DNA of 43,675 bases, taken from contig LVCQ01000008.1 in NCBI GenBank assembly GCA_001644975.1, positions 1-43,675 of the forward strand, written 5' to 3'. This DNA comes from Piscirickettsiaceae bacterium NZ-RLO1. Lineage in GTDB: Bacteria; Pseudomonadota; Gammaproteobacteria; Piscirickettsiales; Piscirickettsiaceae. The position numbers were made by a program, and so were the translations under genes. The notes beneath the pieces were generated by a model that was given only the letters and a program-made list of their open reading frames with translations, ran no database searches and was not told the origin of the DNA. Shown here in pieces: positions 8,856 to 16,652 of this stretch. How positions within the stretch are numbered: position 1 is the first letter of the stretch; each line of letters opens with the position of its first letter.

Positions 8856-9284
8856 ATGAAAAGATCAAGCATCCTATCCAGCCTATTGCTATTTACACTC
8901 AGCCCAGCTTTTACTTTTGCAAATACTAACATTTCTCTAAATACTTCTGCACACATTATTACTCCAATTACCTTAGAAATAGAGCAACTCGAGTTTGGTA
9001 CGCTTATCAAACCTCAATCAGGCCGCACTAATCATGAAGCCACCGCCTTACTTGAAATCAATGGTGAAAAGCGCCAAACCGTTAAAATTAACATCCCAAA
9101 TCGCATGAATATTGTCAACGGCAGTGAAAATTTACGAGTGAACTTATCCATTCCCACTGATCAAAAAAGATTAAATAATCGAGGAAAAGCAAGTGTAACC
9201 ATTACGGGCTCACTAAGATTAGCAGCCAATACTGAAACAGGAATGTATCGGGGAACCACAACAATTACCACCTCCTACCTATAA
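8856..9284 (+). CDS. Secreted DUF4402-type protein (paralog 2)
   Basis: A 142-residue exported protein with a signal peptide (about residues 1-22, ending FTFA). It aligns along its length with the neighbouring gene: AHIITPITLEIEQLEFGTLIK against AIVITPLNIVQTRAMNFGYIYK, then a TALLEINGEKRQTVKINIP strand, and the shared ending TTITTSYL against TVVTASYL. The two are an old tandem duplication, because most other positions differ. An AAGGAGAG ribosome binding site supports the start. Each copy has its own hairpin behind it, so they are likely separate transcription units. Function is unknown beyond a likely surface or periplasmic beta-sandwich. Confidence 0.78.
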   Translation: MKRSSILSSLLLFTLSPAFTFANTNISLNTSAHIITPITLEIEQLEFGTLIKPQSGRTNHEATALLEINGEKRQTVKINIPNRMNIVNGSENLRVNLSIPTDQKRLNNRGKASVTITGSLRLAANTETGMYRGTTTITTSYL

Positions 9285-9300
9285 CCATTGACCTAATCAC

Positions 9301-9333
9301 AGGCTAGATAATTAATTAGCGACTATCTAGCCT
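9301..9333 (+). terminator. Terminator-like hairpin after DUF4402 paralog 2
   Basis: AGGCTAGATA (9301-9310) pairs exactly with TATCTAGCCT (9324-9333) around a 13-base loop, just after the stop codon and before the convergent gene on the minus strand. The following sequence TGTAAAG has no T run, so function as a terminator is likely from position but not certain. Confidence 0.5.
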
Positions 9334-9355
9334 TGTAAAGAAAATTTTCAGGATA

Positions 9356-9892
9356 TTATAAAATTATACAACCATCTTCTTTTTCCTTAAGGTGACTGCC
9401 TACCTTATCCTCATTCATCGTAAAATTTGCAATTAACGTCGGGATTTGTTTATCAAGTACTGGCTTCGTTTTCTGCTCCAGTATCTCTTCAATATCACCG
9501 CTTGTAGTAAACCCAACTTTATACTGCTTCAGTGTTTCTTCAATGCCCTGAAAACATTTGAAATTATCTTCATTCATATTAATTTCACGATTTTTAATTT
9601 GTTTAACATAATCAGAGAGTTTATCTAATTTATTAATAATATCCTTTCTTTGCATTTCTACAAGAACAGGCTGATCACTCTCTTTAGAAAAATCACTCCA
9701 ACGCCCATATGTACTAATCATATCTATCGTTTTATTTATTTTACCTTCAAAAATAGGTGCTTTACAAAACGGGTTAATTACCTTTTCTATTTTAGATAAC
9801 GTTTCTTTACTCACATATTTTTCTTTGGCAAGAAGTCTAAAATTGTGAAGTTTATCAATCAATCGTTTAGACATATTGGTTATATTTGGCAT
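9356..9892 (-). CDS. Putative Dot/Icm effector with C-terminal CaaX box (CIIL)
   Basis: A 178-residue hydrophilic, mostly helical protein with no signal peptide, ending GCIIL. The last four residues are a eukaryotic CaaX prenylation signal: Cys, two aliphatic residues, and Leu, which favours geranylgeranylation by GGTase-I. Bacteria lack these enzymes, so the box makes sense only if the protein enters a eukaryotic cell. Legionella Dot/Icm effectors are known to use host prenylation this way to reach membranes. The body is rich in Lys, Asn and Glu and was not matched to a known domain. The stop codon and last codons were checked base by base. A second protein nearby (21190-21486) ends in the same CIIL but is otherwise unrelated. 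Translocation is inference; the motif is seen directly. Confidence 0.7.
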   Translation of the reverse strand: MPNITNMSKRLIDKLHNFRLLAKEKYVSKETLSKIEKVINPFCKAPIFEGKINKTIDMISTYGRWSDFSKESDQPVLVEMQRKDIINKLDKLSDYVKQIKNREINMNEDNFKCFQGIEETLKQYKVGFTTSGDIEEILEQKTKPVLDKQIPTLIANFTMNEDKVGSHLKEKEDGCIIL

Positions 9893-9997
9893 AATTTACT
9901 CTATATATTTAATATTGTTATTATCAATACAGAAATATTACAATGAAAGTAATAATATAAAAATTAAAATTCAAGCTAATAATTTATGCAAACAGAA

Positions 9998-10035
9998 AAA
10001 ATGCTCAAAGTATAAAAAATTTCTTTAAGCATTTT
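9998..10035 (-). terminator. Terminator of the 10056-11045 gene
   Basis: AAAATGCT-C-AAAG (9998-10010) pairs with CTTT-A-AGCATTTT (10023-10035), a twelve-pair stem with one internal mismatch. It starts about 20 bases after the stop codon. Read on the minus strand the stem ends in TTTT followed by CTG, giving a short T tract. Confidence 0.55.
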
Positions 10036-10055
10036 CATATAGCAACAGTTATTTT

Positions 10056-11045
10056 TTAAATATCTAGCGCATCTTCATTTTGATTTAAAGCTAAATTATT
10101 ATTATTTGACACTTGAAATAAATTAAAAACATGCCAAGACGATGATTTGGACTTTTCTAATGGCCGTTCCGTTAATTTTTTATTCAGTTCTGCAAGATCA
10201 GGTATGTACTTAGCAATAATGTTCTTAGTTTCACCATCATTTAACTGCTTTTGATCATTTGAACTCAATGTTACTGTTGTATCACCGTTTAAATATTTAA
10301 TTATTTTTTTAATAGCCGTGTTCTTATCTTTTGCCCACCAATTACCTAAATCCTTCACCCACTTTTTATCTGAGTGTTTACTCCCATACCATTCGCCAAC
10401 GTTACTACTAAGGTGACTTTCTAATTCATTAACCAGCATCTCTTTTAGCCATGGCTCTCTGCCTTGAGCAGCCAGGCCTGTTTTATCCGTATTAAACAGG
10501 TTGATAGTGCCATTAATATCAGAACTAAGTATAGTATTATTACACACCGCGGCATTCGCACTATCTCGCGGATCAACAAATGGAACTAAGCAAGACTTCT
10601 TATTATTACTATTAACTAAAACATCAAGCTCCATCGCTAGCCACTCAGCATATGGTTGTAATCCTCTATACAGGGAACTATCTGTCTTACTTTTATAAGT
10701 ACTTAAATATGCTTCTTCAATACTTTCCTTATAGCTTCTCCAATTAACCTTCATTTTTTCTTGTTCTTGCTGTAACCTAGTACCAACCCCATTACCTTCT
10801 TTTTCCTCAGATTTTAAATAATGGATTTTATTAATATGGCTTGCTATTTTGGCAAGATTAGCCTTATGCTGACTATAGTCTTTAGGCTCCACTTTTTTTG
10901 ATTTTCCACCAATGAGCCAACTATAATCAATACTATTCACATCATTATAATTTAAAAAATCAAGAAGTTTCTCACGACTCCCTACCATAGGGCAAAAGTC
11001 AGAAAACTTCTTTTGAACAACATCATTAACAACGGGGACCGTCAT
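10056..11045 (-). CDS. Hypothetical protein, possible effector, 329 aa
   Basis: I do not recognise this protein. I start it at the ATG at 11045 (MTVPVVNDV), because AAAAAAGG lies seven bases before it; an upstream in-frame start exists but has no such site. It is soluble, with no signal peptide or membrane segments, and rich in Lys, Asn and Ser. A Trp-rich stretch, GEWYGSKHSDKKWVKDLGNW, lies at about residues 220-240. The C-terminus is polar and ends NEDALDI. Large, AT-rich, domain-less genes beside a Dot/Icm locus are often effectors, but no known catalytic motif was seen. A ten-codon micro-ORF with a near-perfect ribosome binding site lies about 115 bases upstream on the same strand. Confidence 0.65.
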   Translation of the reverse strand: MTVPVVNDVVQKKFSDFCPMVGSREKLLDFLNYNDVNSIDYSWLIGGKSKKVEPKDYSQHKANLAKIASHINKIHYLKSEEKEGNGVGTRLQQEQEKMKVNWRSYKESIEEAYLSTYKSKTDSSLYRGLQPYAEWLAMELDVLVNSNNKKSCLVPFVDPRDSANAAVCNNTILSSDINGTINLFNTDKTGLAAQGREPWLKEMLVNELESHLSSNVGEWYGSKHSDKKWVKDLGNWWAKDKNTAIKKIIKYLNGDTTVTLSSNDQKQLNDGETKNIIAKYIPDLAELNKKLTERPLEKSKSSSWHVFNLFQVSNNNNLALNQNEDALDI

Positions 11046-11160
11046 ATCATTACCTTTTTTATCAATACTAAAATAAAACAATCAAACTCAATTTACAGTT
11101 ACAAGAAGATTATTACACTAGAATAAAAGCAATCATTAATTGCTTTTTAACAGAAAAAAA

Positions 11161-11193
11161 TTATGAAAAATCCATGCTTTTTTTAAGCCACAT
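11161..11193 (-). CDS. Micro-ORF (10 codons), possible leader peptide
   Basis: On the minus strand, AAGGAGGTGA, an essentially perfect Shine-Dalgarno sequence, stands eight bases (from GGAGG) before an ATG that opens MWLKKSMDFS and a TAA stop. It is the best ribosome binding site in this part of the window, yet serves only ten codons. It lies between a candidate promoter and the gene at 10056-11045, as a leader peptide would. No run of regulatory codons and no clear attenuator stem follows, so its role is unknown. Confidence 0.35.
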   Translation of the reverse strand: MWLKKSMDFS

Positions 11194-11240
11194 CTAATTC
11201 ACCTCCTTGATACCTAAGCTATACATGTAAACTGAAGTTT

Positions 11241-11267
11241 ATTATATTAACTGCGATAAAAAAGCAA
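11241..11267 (-). promoter_or_regulatory. Candidate promoter for the micro-ORF and the 10056-11045 gene
   Basis: On the minus strand TTGCTT (11267-11262) and a consensus TATAAT (11246-11241) are spaced by 15 bases, shorter than the ideal 17. It is placed about 50 bases upstream of the micro-ORF start. Confidence 0.35.
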
Positions 11268-11291
11268 ACTTAAAACAAGTAAGTATTTTTA

Positions 11292-11339
11292 GGCGACCAA
11301 AGGTCGCCGTCAAGAGTGATATATTATTCTGTAATATAT
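11292..11339. repeat. Two adjacent hairpins in the 11046-11398 gene-free region
   Basis: GGCGACC-AAA-GGTCGCC (11292-11308) is a perfect seven-pair GC-rich hairpin in AT-rich DNA. ATATATTA (11319-11326) with TAATATAT (11332-11339) follows. They lie between the MFS gene's stop and the promoter of the next minus-strand gene. No T run follows on either side of the first, so it is not a standard terminator. The rest of the 353-base gap holds the micro-ORF and its candidate promoter. Confidence 0.4.
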
Positions 11340-11398
11340 AGTGATCTATAATAGCAATGAATAGCTAATATTTTAAAAAAGAAAAAAACAAGCTCATA

Positions 11399-12634
11399 TT
11401 ATTTAGCCTCTTCAAAGCGAAATACATACAATAATCCCCCACTTGCTAATAGACCAATTACCGCAAATATAATTGGAATACTCGCACCAGCAAAGCTTGC
11501 AATTACTCCTGTACCAAACGATGTCAAACCAAAGCATAATGCCATAATGGAGCCGGTGACACCCATCACCCAGCCTTGCTCATCCTCTCCCACTTGATTT
11601 GAAAAAAGCGCAATGATACTTGAATACGCCACCGCTAACGTTAAACCAATTAATAGAGCAAATAAATAACACGTATAAACATTATGAATTAACAATGTCA
11701 GCAATACTGAAATACCAGTTAATAGCAACATAATTCGCACAGTATGGCTAAGTAAATAACGCTTAGCACACCATTCAACAACATAGCCACAACCGATGCT
11801 AAAACCCACGCCCATAACGGCTAAGAACATCGAGTTTTGAAAGGTATTAAAATGATAGTTTTTCGTCATATAAACAGAAATAAATGAAAAATAATTACTC
11901 CAACCGAAAATCATCACCAGCATGACAATTGCCAACTTACAAATTTTTTCATGACTAAATGCTGAAATAAAAATATTAATAGCATGGTGTAGTTTTATTT
12001 TAACTTTCTCTGTTTTATAAAAAGTTTCTTTAAAAAAGAAGCCTAATAAAGCTGCATTAATGAGTGAAATGATAGAGGCAAAATACAGTGGTGTATCATA
12101 GTTAAAACCGCTATAGATTTGGCTATCCGATAACACACCACCGATGATAGGTCCGCAGACAAACCCAAGGGATACAGATAATAAAATAAAGCCAATATTT
12201 CGTGTTTTATGCTCTTCAGAGCTCACATCAACAATAGCCGCTTGTGCAACAGGCTGACTTCCTGCTGTAAACCCAGCGATCACTCGCCCTAAAATAAGTA
12301 AAGTCAAGCTGTGCATCATAATTGAAATAGCGGATAATAAATAACCAAAAAATGATCCAATTAAACAAATCATTAGTGCTTTCTTACGGCCAATCGTGTC
12401 AGATAAGTCACCTAGAATCGCCGCACCAAAAAACCAGCAAATCATAAAAATACCGACAATAAGACCATAAATAATTTCCCTCGTCCCTGTCGATACAGTA
12501 TGGAATAAAAAATCTGATGTCGGATCAACAATCACACCGTTTAAAATAGGAAACAATAGTCCCAAACCCATACCATCAATAAACAACACGAGAAACAATG
12601 GCAGCATAGAAAACAATGAATTTTTATTTAACAT
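11399..12634 (-). CDS. MFS transporter, TetA/DHA1-like
   Basis: A 411-residue inner-membrane transporter of the major facilitator superfamily with twelve predicted membrane segments in two halves. The family's motif A between helices 2 and 3 is clear: GDLSDTIGRKKAL at residues 75-87. Helix 5 has the antiporter-type GP pattern (GFVCGPIIGGVL). This is the layout of drug:H+ antiporters of the DHA1/TetA type, but closely similar proteins also export metabolites or siderophores, so the substrate is open. No specific partner gene is adjacent. The ribosome binding site is weak. Another possibility is a sugar or organic-acid exporter. Confidence 0.82.
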   Translation of the reverse strand: MLNKNSLFSMLPLFLVLFIDGMGLGLLFPILNGVIVDPTSDFLFHTVSTGTREIIYGLIVGIFMICWFFGAAILGDLSDTIGRKKALMICLIGSFFGYLLSAISIMMHSLTLLILGRVIAGFTAGSQPVAQAAIVDVSSEEHKTRNIGFILLSVSLGFVCGPIIGGVLSDSQIYSGFNYDTPLYFASIISLINAALLGFFFKETFYKTEKVKIKLHHAINIFISAFSHEKICKLAIVMLVMIFGWSNYFSFISVYMTKNYHFNTFQNSMFLAVMGVGFSIGCGYVVEWCAKRYLLSHTVRIMLLLTGISVLLTLLIHNVYTCYLFALLIGLTLAVAYSSIIALFSNQVGEDEQGWVMGVTGSIMALCFGLTSFGTGVIASFAGASIPIIFAVIGLLASGGLLYVFRFEEAK

Positions 12635-12799
12635 AATACAATCTCACTCTAATAAAGCAGCTTTAATAAAGCCGCCCTAATATTAGTTAAAATATAAAAG
12701 TTTTTTATAAATTAATACTGAAAATAAAAAAGCAAACTAGTTATCATAATTAAGGCAGCTCGAATCATCTTAATTTGCTACCTCTTCATTAATTTATAG

Positions 12800-13750
12800 T
12801 TAATTATTCCTTACTTTCGTCAAGCAATTTAAAGGATTACTTGTCATAGTCATTGATGCTCTCAAGCCTTTCAATGGCACATCACAATAAGAGCGCTTCA
12901 CCTCGTCACCAGGGGCATAGTCCATAGAATCAAGCTCTGTTTTAAAGCCCATTTTGCTCACTTGTTGCACATATGAACGAGTGGTTTGCAAGTTTTTCCA
13001 ATTGCCATAGCTAATTTCCACTGCCCACATATTAGGAAAGGCTGCTTTATTATCTTGAAGATAGTCTATATCTGACTGTTGAAAAACTCGTCCAGTATAA
13101 TAAATCGGTTTATCTGCTTGTTGATTACTTTGAATCCACTTCCCATCATTTTGATTATCGCGAGATTCGAGTAAAACTCGCTTATTAATGCCTAAGTTAT
13201 ACAAATCATTCAATATATTTTGATTAGGGTCTACTTTAAAATAAAGCATGTAGCAAAAATTATTGGTTTTATCTTCATTGATATAATCACTTAGTCGATA
13301 AACATCAAGACCATATGAAGCCTGTAAGATTGAAAAATTGCTCGAACTTAATGCAGCAAGTTTAACCAAGCATAAGTTATAACCCTTAACATTGGGCGCA
13401 CAATGTACACCAGCCATACGTCGCACTTTATTAACATCTTCATTTTTTACTAGAATCGGCTGAGATTCGTTATGTGAAATGACCCATGAACCATCACTTA
13501 ATGTCCTTAATGACATTTTAACAAAGTGCAGTTGTTTAGATGCCGGCTGTGTACTATTATAATCTGTCATTTTAGCCAATTGCTCAGGGCAGGTATTTAA
13601 ACCATGACAAATCTTTGCTGGATCAAAATTAACCCAACCATTTTCATGTGCAATTACCTTGCCACACTGAGACAAATTTTCAACACTTGCTATTGAATAA
13701 GTCGAAGTTAATGCTGCAGCAACAAGCATTCCACTTAAAATATTTTTCAT
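12800..13750 (-). CDS. Exported protein, possibly degenerate PLC-like/GDPD phosphodiesterase fold
   Basis: A secreted protein of 316 residues from the ATG at 13750, chosen because it begins a clean signal peptide (about residues 1-22, ending SIA); an upstream in-frame start would add five residues. Eight or so Cys residues in the mature part suggest disulfide bonds in the periplasm or outside the cell. The order of strand-like segments (VKMSLRTLSDGSWVISHNES, KRVLLESRD, NMWAVEISYGN, GFKTELDSMD) resembles the TIM barrel of glycerophosphodiester phosphodiesterases, where strands carry Glu/Asp and His residues. The canonical HRG and E-x-D motifs are not intact, so this is a weak fold suggestion. 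It lies alone upstream of the secretion locus. Confidence 0.6.
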   Translation of the reverse strand: MKNILSGMLVAAALTSTYSIASVENLSQCGKVIAHENGWVNFDPAKICHGLNTCPEQLAKMTDYNSTQPASKQLHFVKMSLRTLSDGSWVISHNESQPILVKNEDVNKVRRMAGVHCAPNVKGYNLCLVKLAALSSSNFSILQASYGLDVYRLSDYINEDKTNNFCYMLYFKVDPNQNILNDLYNLGINKRVLLESRDNQNDGKWIQSNQQADKPIYYTGRVFQQSDIDYLQDNKAAFPNMWAVEISYGNWKNLQTTRSYVQQVSKMGFKTELDSMDYAPGDEVKRSYCDVPLKGLRASMTMTSNPLNCLTKVRNN

Positions 13751-13984
13751 AATGAATTCCATCAAGAATATAAAAGTTCTATAAAAAGTAATCTTACATA
13801 GGCTAAATTAAACTATTAACTTAAAATAGAGGCAAAATTTTATGTAATTAGTAAATACTAACATATTTAAGTATAAAAGTGTAAAAAATCATCTAAATCA
13901 AAAGCAGATTATAAAATTTTCAATATTTTTACAATAACCAATATTTAATTAAGCTAATAAAAATTAACATTAACTATATAACGG

Positions 13985-14401
13985 CTACTTCATATCAAAA
14001 ATACTGTAAAACCACTCTTTTACTGTCATGCCCAATTTTTGTCTTTTTATTTGTGTTAACCAAAAATGATATTTAAATATCAATGCTAATAAGGCAATGG
14101 AGCTTGAAAAGCCAACAACACCCCCTAAAAAATCACCAGCACTAAAAAGCAATATTGTATAATAAAAAACGCCAACAAAAATTATGCTATACAGCCAAAA
14201 TAAAACAGTAAACGACCTTTTAGCATGGCGTATTTTATCAGCATCTATATTTGCTTCATCGAGAGATAAAGAAGATTTATGTCCAGAATTTTCAGGAAAT
14301 TTTAATAAATTTTTTAGCGTCGTATAAACAAAATTACTACTTTCTTTAATATAAGAAAATGAAATTGCTGACTTTAAAAAGCGTTTAGTTCTTTTAAACA
14401 T
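13985..14401 (-). CDS. icmV: Dot/Icm component IcmV
   Basis: A small inner-membrane protein of the type IVB system. Residues 1-60 are basic then polar, two membrane helices lie at about 64-86 and 90-109, and the C-terminus has the diagnostic IcmV ending: YHFW (111-114), QIKRQKLG (117-124) and EWF (129-131). Legionella IcmV has the same run (YHFW, QIKQRKLG, EWF) and is 151 residues against 138 here. It is the last gene of the locus and starts two bases after the end of icmS, so the two are co-transcribed. In Legionella icmV sits next to dotA; here dotI, icmS and three unknown genes lie between. Exact function of IcmV is not known. Confidence 0.85.
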   Translation of the reverse strand: MFKRTKRFLKSAISFSYIKESSNFVYTTLKNLLKFPENSGHKSSLSLDEANIDADKIRHAKRSFTVLFWLYSIIFVGVFYYTILLFSAGDFLGGVVGFSSSIALLALIFKYHFWLTQIKRQKLGMTVKEWFYSIFDMK

Positions 14402-14403
14402 AA

Positions 14404-14745
14404 TTAACTCACACAGTGATTTAAATTAACCACTTCATCATCTTCACTTTTTTCAATAGCTTCTTCAACTAAGTCCATAACAATTAATAATAATGTAAAA
14501 ATATCATTAACTTTCGCGCTAATTGATAATAACTCAGTATTTGTTTCCTTATCTCTTTTTTTAGAAAGTGTAATCGGCCGACCAATTAAAAATTTAAAAG
14601 TAATCGCAGATTTCCTAAATAGTTTTTCCATAATCAAACTATCAAGAGAAAATAGCTTTTCATGAGATAATTCTTTATCATTAAAAACAAAGTTTTTATC
14701 TTGGTATAATTCTGAAAATTTATTAATCACCATACCATAATTCAT
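14404..14745 (-). CDS. icmS: IcmS-like type IVB secretion chaperone
   Basis: A 113-residue acidic cytosolic protein; Legionella IcmS has 114. The match is by pattern: an early helix, then KNFVFNDKELSHEKLFSLDS against the Legionella run KFYLNDRFVSFDEVFSE, a middle strand region, and the closing helix LLIVMDLVEEAI against LLCMTDVMNELI. IcmS pairs with IcmW to bind effectors and hand them to the C-terminal tail of DotL; icmW is present at 28474. It lies directly between dotI and icmV. Its ribosome binding site (AAGG, nine bases before ATG) is made by the last unit of a heptamer repeat. Identity is moderate, so the call rests on length, position and these motifs. Confidence 0.65.
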   Translation of the reverse strand: MNYGMVINKFSELYQDKNFVFNDKELSHEKLFSLDSLIMEKLFRKSAITFKFLIGRPITLSKKRDKETNTELLSISAKVNDIFTLLLIVMDLVEEAIEKSEDDEVVNLNHCVS

Positions 14746-14749
14746 AATT

Positions 14750-14784
14750 TTAAACCTTAAATCTTAAATCTTAAATCTTAAATT
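14750..14784. repeat. Heptamer tandem repeat (TTAAATC-type, five units)
   Basis: Five seven-base units: TTAAACC, then three exact TTAAATC copies, then TTAAATT. It fills the 44-base gap between dotI and icmS, and its first plus-strand unit supplies the icmS ribosome binding site on the minus strand. Copy number could vary by slippage. Confidence 0.8.
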
Positions 14785-14789
14785 AAATA

Positions 14790-15413
14790 TTAACTATCCA
14801 TAGTTTTATTTGTCTGAATAATCTGCGATATACCAAATAAATTATCAGAAAATTCGTTGCTGCGTTGTATAACAACAGTCCAATAAACAGATTGTGTCGA
14901 ACGTTTATCACCCTTTTGAAAAGTTAACAATAAAGGCACTTGCAACTTCCAACTATACGCACCGTTAATCTGTCCTTTTTGCACCACAACAGGCACATCA
15001 GAAATCGTCGCTCTTAAAATATATTTTTCACCAGTTACTTTACTCACTGTATCCTTAAATGCCTCTAAATATTGATCCCAACCATATTTAGTAAAATATC
15101 TACGCTTTTCTTTCATCTCTGAACGATAGTTTAAAAAATCAAGTTGATTTATCGCTGGAACTGCATTCGCCAACCAGCTAATTACTGCTGAATCAGCTTC
15201 AATAGGATTACTCAGTGACTTTAACCTTAAAATCTGACCATTATTCGATGTTGCAAAATATTTGGGCTCTGGTCTAAAATAAATTGACAAACCAAAACCA
15301 ATTAATAAAAATAAATTTAGCATGACAGAAATCATTAAAATTGCTGAAATACGTCTAAAATTATCACGATAAAAATCATTTCTAAGCTTAACTTTCTCTA
15401 GTGCTAAATTCAC
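14790..15413 (-). CDS. dotI: Dot/Icm inner-membrane protein DotI (IcmL)
   Basis: A 207-residue protein (Legionella 212) with a short cytoplasmic N-terminus, one membrane helix at about residues 23-46 and a periplasmic VirB8-like domain. The family run is plain: KYFATSNNGQILRLKSLSNP, then ISWLANAVPAINQLDFLNYR, RYFTKYGWDQYLEAF, VVVQKGQINGAYSWKLQVPLL. The start is a GTG at 15413 with AGGGGAAG at good distance. DotI normally works with its short paralog DotJ; no dotJ is visible here. It is separated by about 90 bases from a small membrane protein upstream. Confidence 0.92.
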   Translation of the reverse strand: MNLALEKVKLRNDFYRDNFRRISAILMISVMLNLFLLIGFGLSIYFRPEPKYFATSNNGQILRLKSLSNPIEADSAVISWLANAVPAINQLDFLNYRSEMKEKRRYFTKYGWDQYLEAFKDTVSKVTGEKYILRATISDVPVVVQKGQINGAYSWKLQVPLLLTFQKGDKRSTQSVYWTVVIQRSNEFSDNLFGISQIIQTNKTMDS

Positions 15414-15504
15414 GGTATACTTCCCCTATTGAGATAGCATTAAACATTACTCTTTAAAAATAAAAATAAAACTTAAAAAATATATATTTATTTATGATGA
15501 AAAT

Positions 15505-15732
15505 TTAATTTTCAAATAACTCAGACCACAAGGTCGCCACCATAATAATAGTGCCAACAATAATAAATATACCAACAAAAGTAATCGCGATTGCTAAGCC
15601 ACCCCATTTAATTATCTGAATAAATTTATAAAATATATAACTTAAGACAATAGGGACACTTTTACTATATATTAACAGTAGTATAGATAGTATTAATATA
15701 ATCAGAGATATAACAATAAAACTTTTTTTCAA
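15505..15732 (-). CDS. Small membrane protein, 75 aa, in the dotA-dotI interval
   Basis: Not recognised. It consists almost wholly of two membrane helices (about residues 5-25 and 43-68) joined by a short basic loop. The reading frame opens at TTG at 15732 with AGG about ten bases before it, so the start is uncertain. Its position between Dot/Icm genes on the same strand suggests an accessory inner-membrane part. It is not DotJ: it lacks the YFATS-type region and has two helices rather than one. DotV or another small Dot protein is possible but not shown. Confidence 0.5.
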   Translation of the reverse strand: MKKSFIVISLIILILSILLLIYSKSVPIVLSYIFYKFIQIIKWGGLAIAITFVGIFIIVGTIIMVATLWSELFEN

Positions 15733-15774
15733 AATTATAGCCTAAAGTTATTTAATAAATAATATTTATATACA

Positions 15775-16251
15775 TTATGACGATGAGTCATCATATTTAA
15801 TGGTTATAGTCATGTCAGAGCTCCCAGAAGTTTTCAGCTGTAAATTGCCACTATCATCTGTACTTCCTTTACTATCTTCTTGCCAGCTTTTGGTTTTACC
15901 CTTCGTTTTCTTTATATAATAAATATGGGAATTAATATAGGGGGCAACATTGACATAAAGAATTATTTCAAATTTATAGTTTGTCGACCCCTTCAAACAA
16001 CCTGAGTTTTGTTTTTTACTCCCAGATATAGCAGTATACGTCTCACCAGGCTGAACAATATGATCACCATCAGTTCCGCCGCTATCATGCATGCTCATAC
16101 AGTTAACATTGTTTACATATACTAAAAAAGGAACACTAGTATCATTTACAATCTCTGGGTCAACATTAGCTAAGCAACGATGACTATTAGTCATAAAAAA
16201 AATTATTAATAAAAATTTAACTAATTTCAACGGAACAGTATAATATTTCAT
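15775..16251 (-). CDS. Exported protein of unknown function, 158 aa
   Basis: Starts at the ATG at 16251, which opens a clear signal peptide (about residues 1-27, hydrophobic core FLLIIFF, ending CLA). The mature part looks all-beta, with Thr/Ser/Lys-rich strands, three Cys residues, a Gly-His-type loop (GGTDGDHIVQPGETYTAISG) and a closing strand MTITIKYD. The set PFLVYVNNVNCMS followed by a QPGETYT turn resembles small secreted beta-sandwich proteins that coat or cap membranes, but no family could be named. It lies 12 bases from its upstream neighbour, between dotA and dotI, so it is probably part of the operon and may be a periplasmic accessory. Confidence 0.6.
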   Translation of the reverse strand: MKYYTVPLKLVKFLLIIFFMTNSHRCLANVDPEIVNDTSVPFLVYVNNVNCMSMHDSGGTDGDHIVQPGETYTAISGSKKQNSGCLKGSTNYKFEIILYVNVAPYINSHIYYIKKTKGKTKSWQEDSKGSTDDSGNLQLKTSGSSDMTITIKYDDSSS

Positions 16252-16262
16252 AATCAAATCAT

Positions 16263-16631
16263 CTAAAAATAGTTTCCAAACTGCTGATTATTATTGTTAT
16301 TATTTTGATTGTTGTTTTGAGGAACATTTTGCTGATTATTTAAAAATAAATTATTCAGATTACTTTGATTACTCAAGTTATCAACCAAATCAATTTTACC
16401 TTTCGCTTCTTTATTTGTTTGATTAGCAGCTAATATTGCTGCAATCTGTATCAGTGATGATAGAATACCATCAAACCGAAGTTTCGGGTCATTGCCCTTA
16501 ATCAATCGCTTTAATGCATCCTTATGCTTTTCAAGCTCTCGTGGTGGTATATTACCTTTATATTTAAGATGCAATGCATTTAAGTCTTTTCTGATATCTT
16601 CCAACTCTTTTTTAGTTTTACGATAAGACAT
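16263..16631 (-). CDS. Unknown cytosolic protein with Asn/Gln-rich tail, 122 aa
   Basis: Not recognised. The first 60 residues are charged and helical (TKKELEDIRKDLNALHLKYKG). A short more hydrophobic segment, DGILSSLIQIAAILAAN, lies at about residues 55-71. The last 40 residues are nearly all Asn and Gln and end FGNYF. A GGAG site seven bases before the ATG supports the start. It begins 20 bases after the dotA stop and is surely co-transcribed with dotA. The layout (helix, possible membrane-contacting helix, disordered tail) would suit an adaptor, but no function can be given. Confidence 0.6.
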   Translation of the reverse strand: MSYRKTKKELEDIRKDLNALHLKYKGNIPPRELEKHKDALKRLIKGNDPKLRFDGILSSLIQIAAILAANQTNKEAKGKIDLVDNLSNQSNLNNLFLNNQQNVPQNNNQNNNNNNQQFGNYF

Positions 16632-16652
16632 AATTTTTCTCCTATTTATACA

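Noticed and set aside
11292-11308. Perfect GC hairpin as terminator of the MFS gene
   Set aside because: No T run follows on either strand.
14750-14784. CRISPR array
   Set aside because: Units are only seven bases with no spacers, and no other regularly spaced repeats or cas genes are present.
15505-15732. DotJ (IcmM) identity for the 75-residue membrane protein
   Set aside because: It has two membrane helices and no similarity to the DotI N-terminus that DotJ should share.
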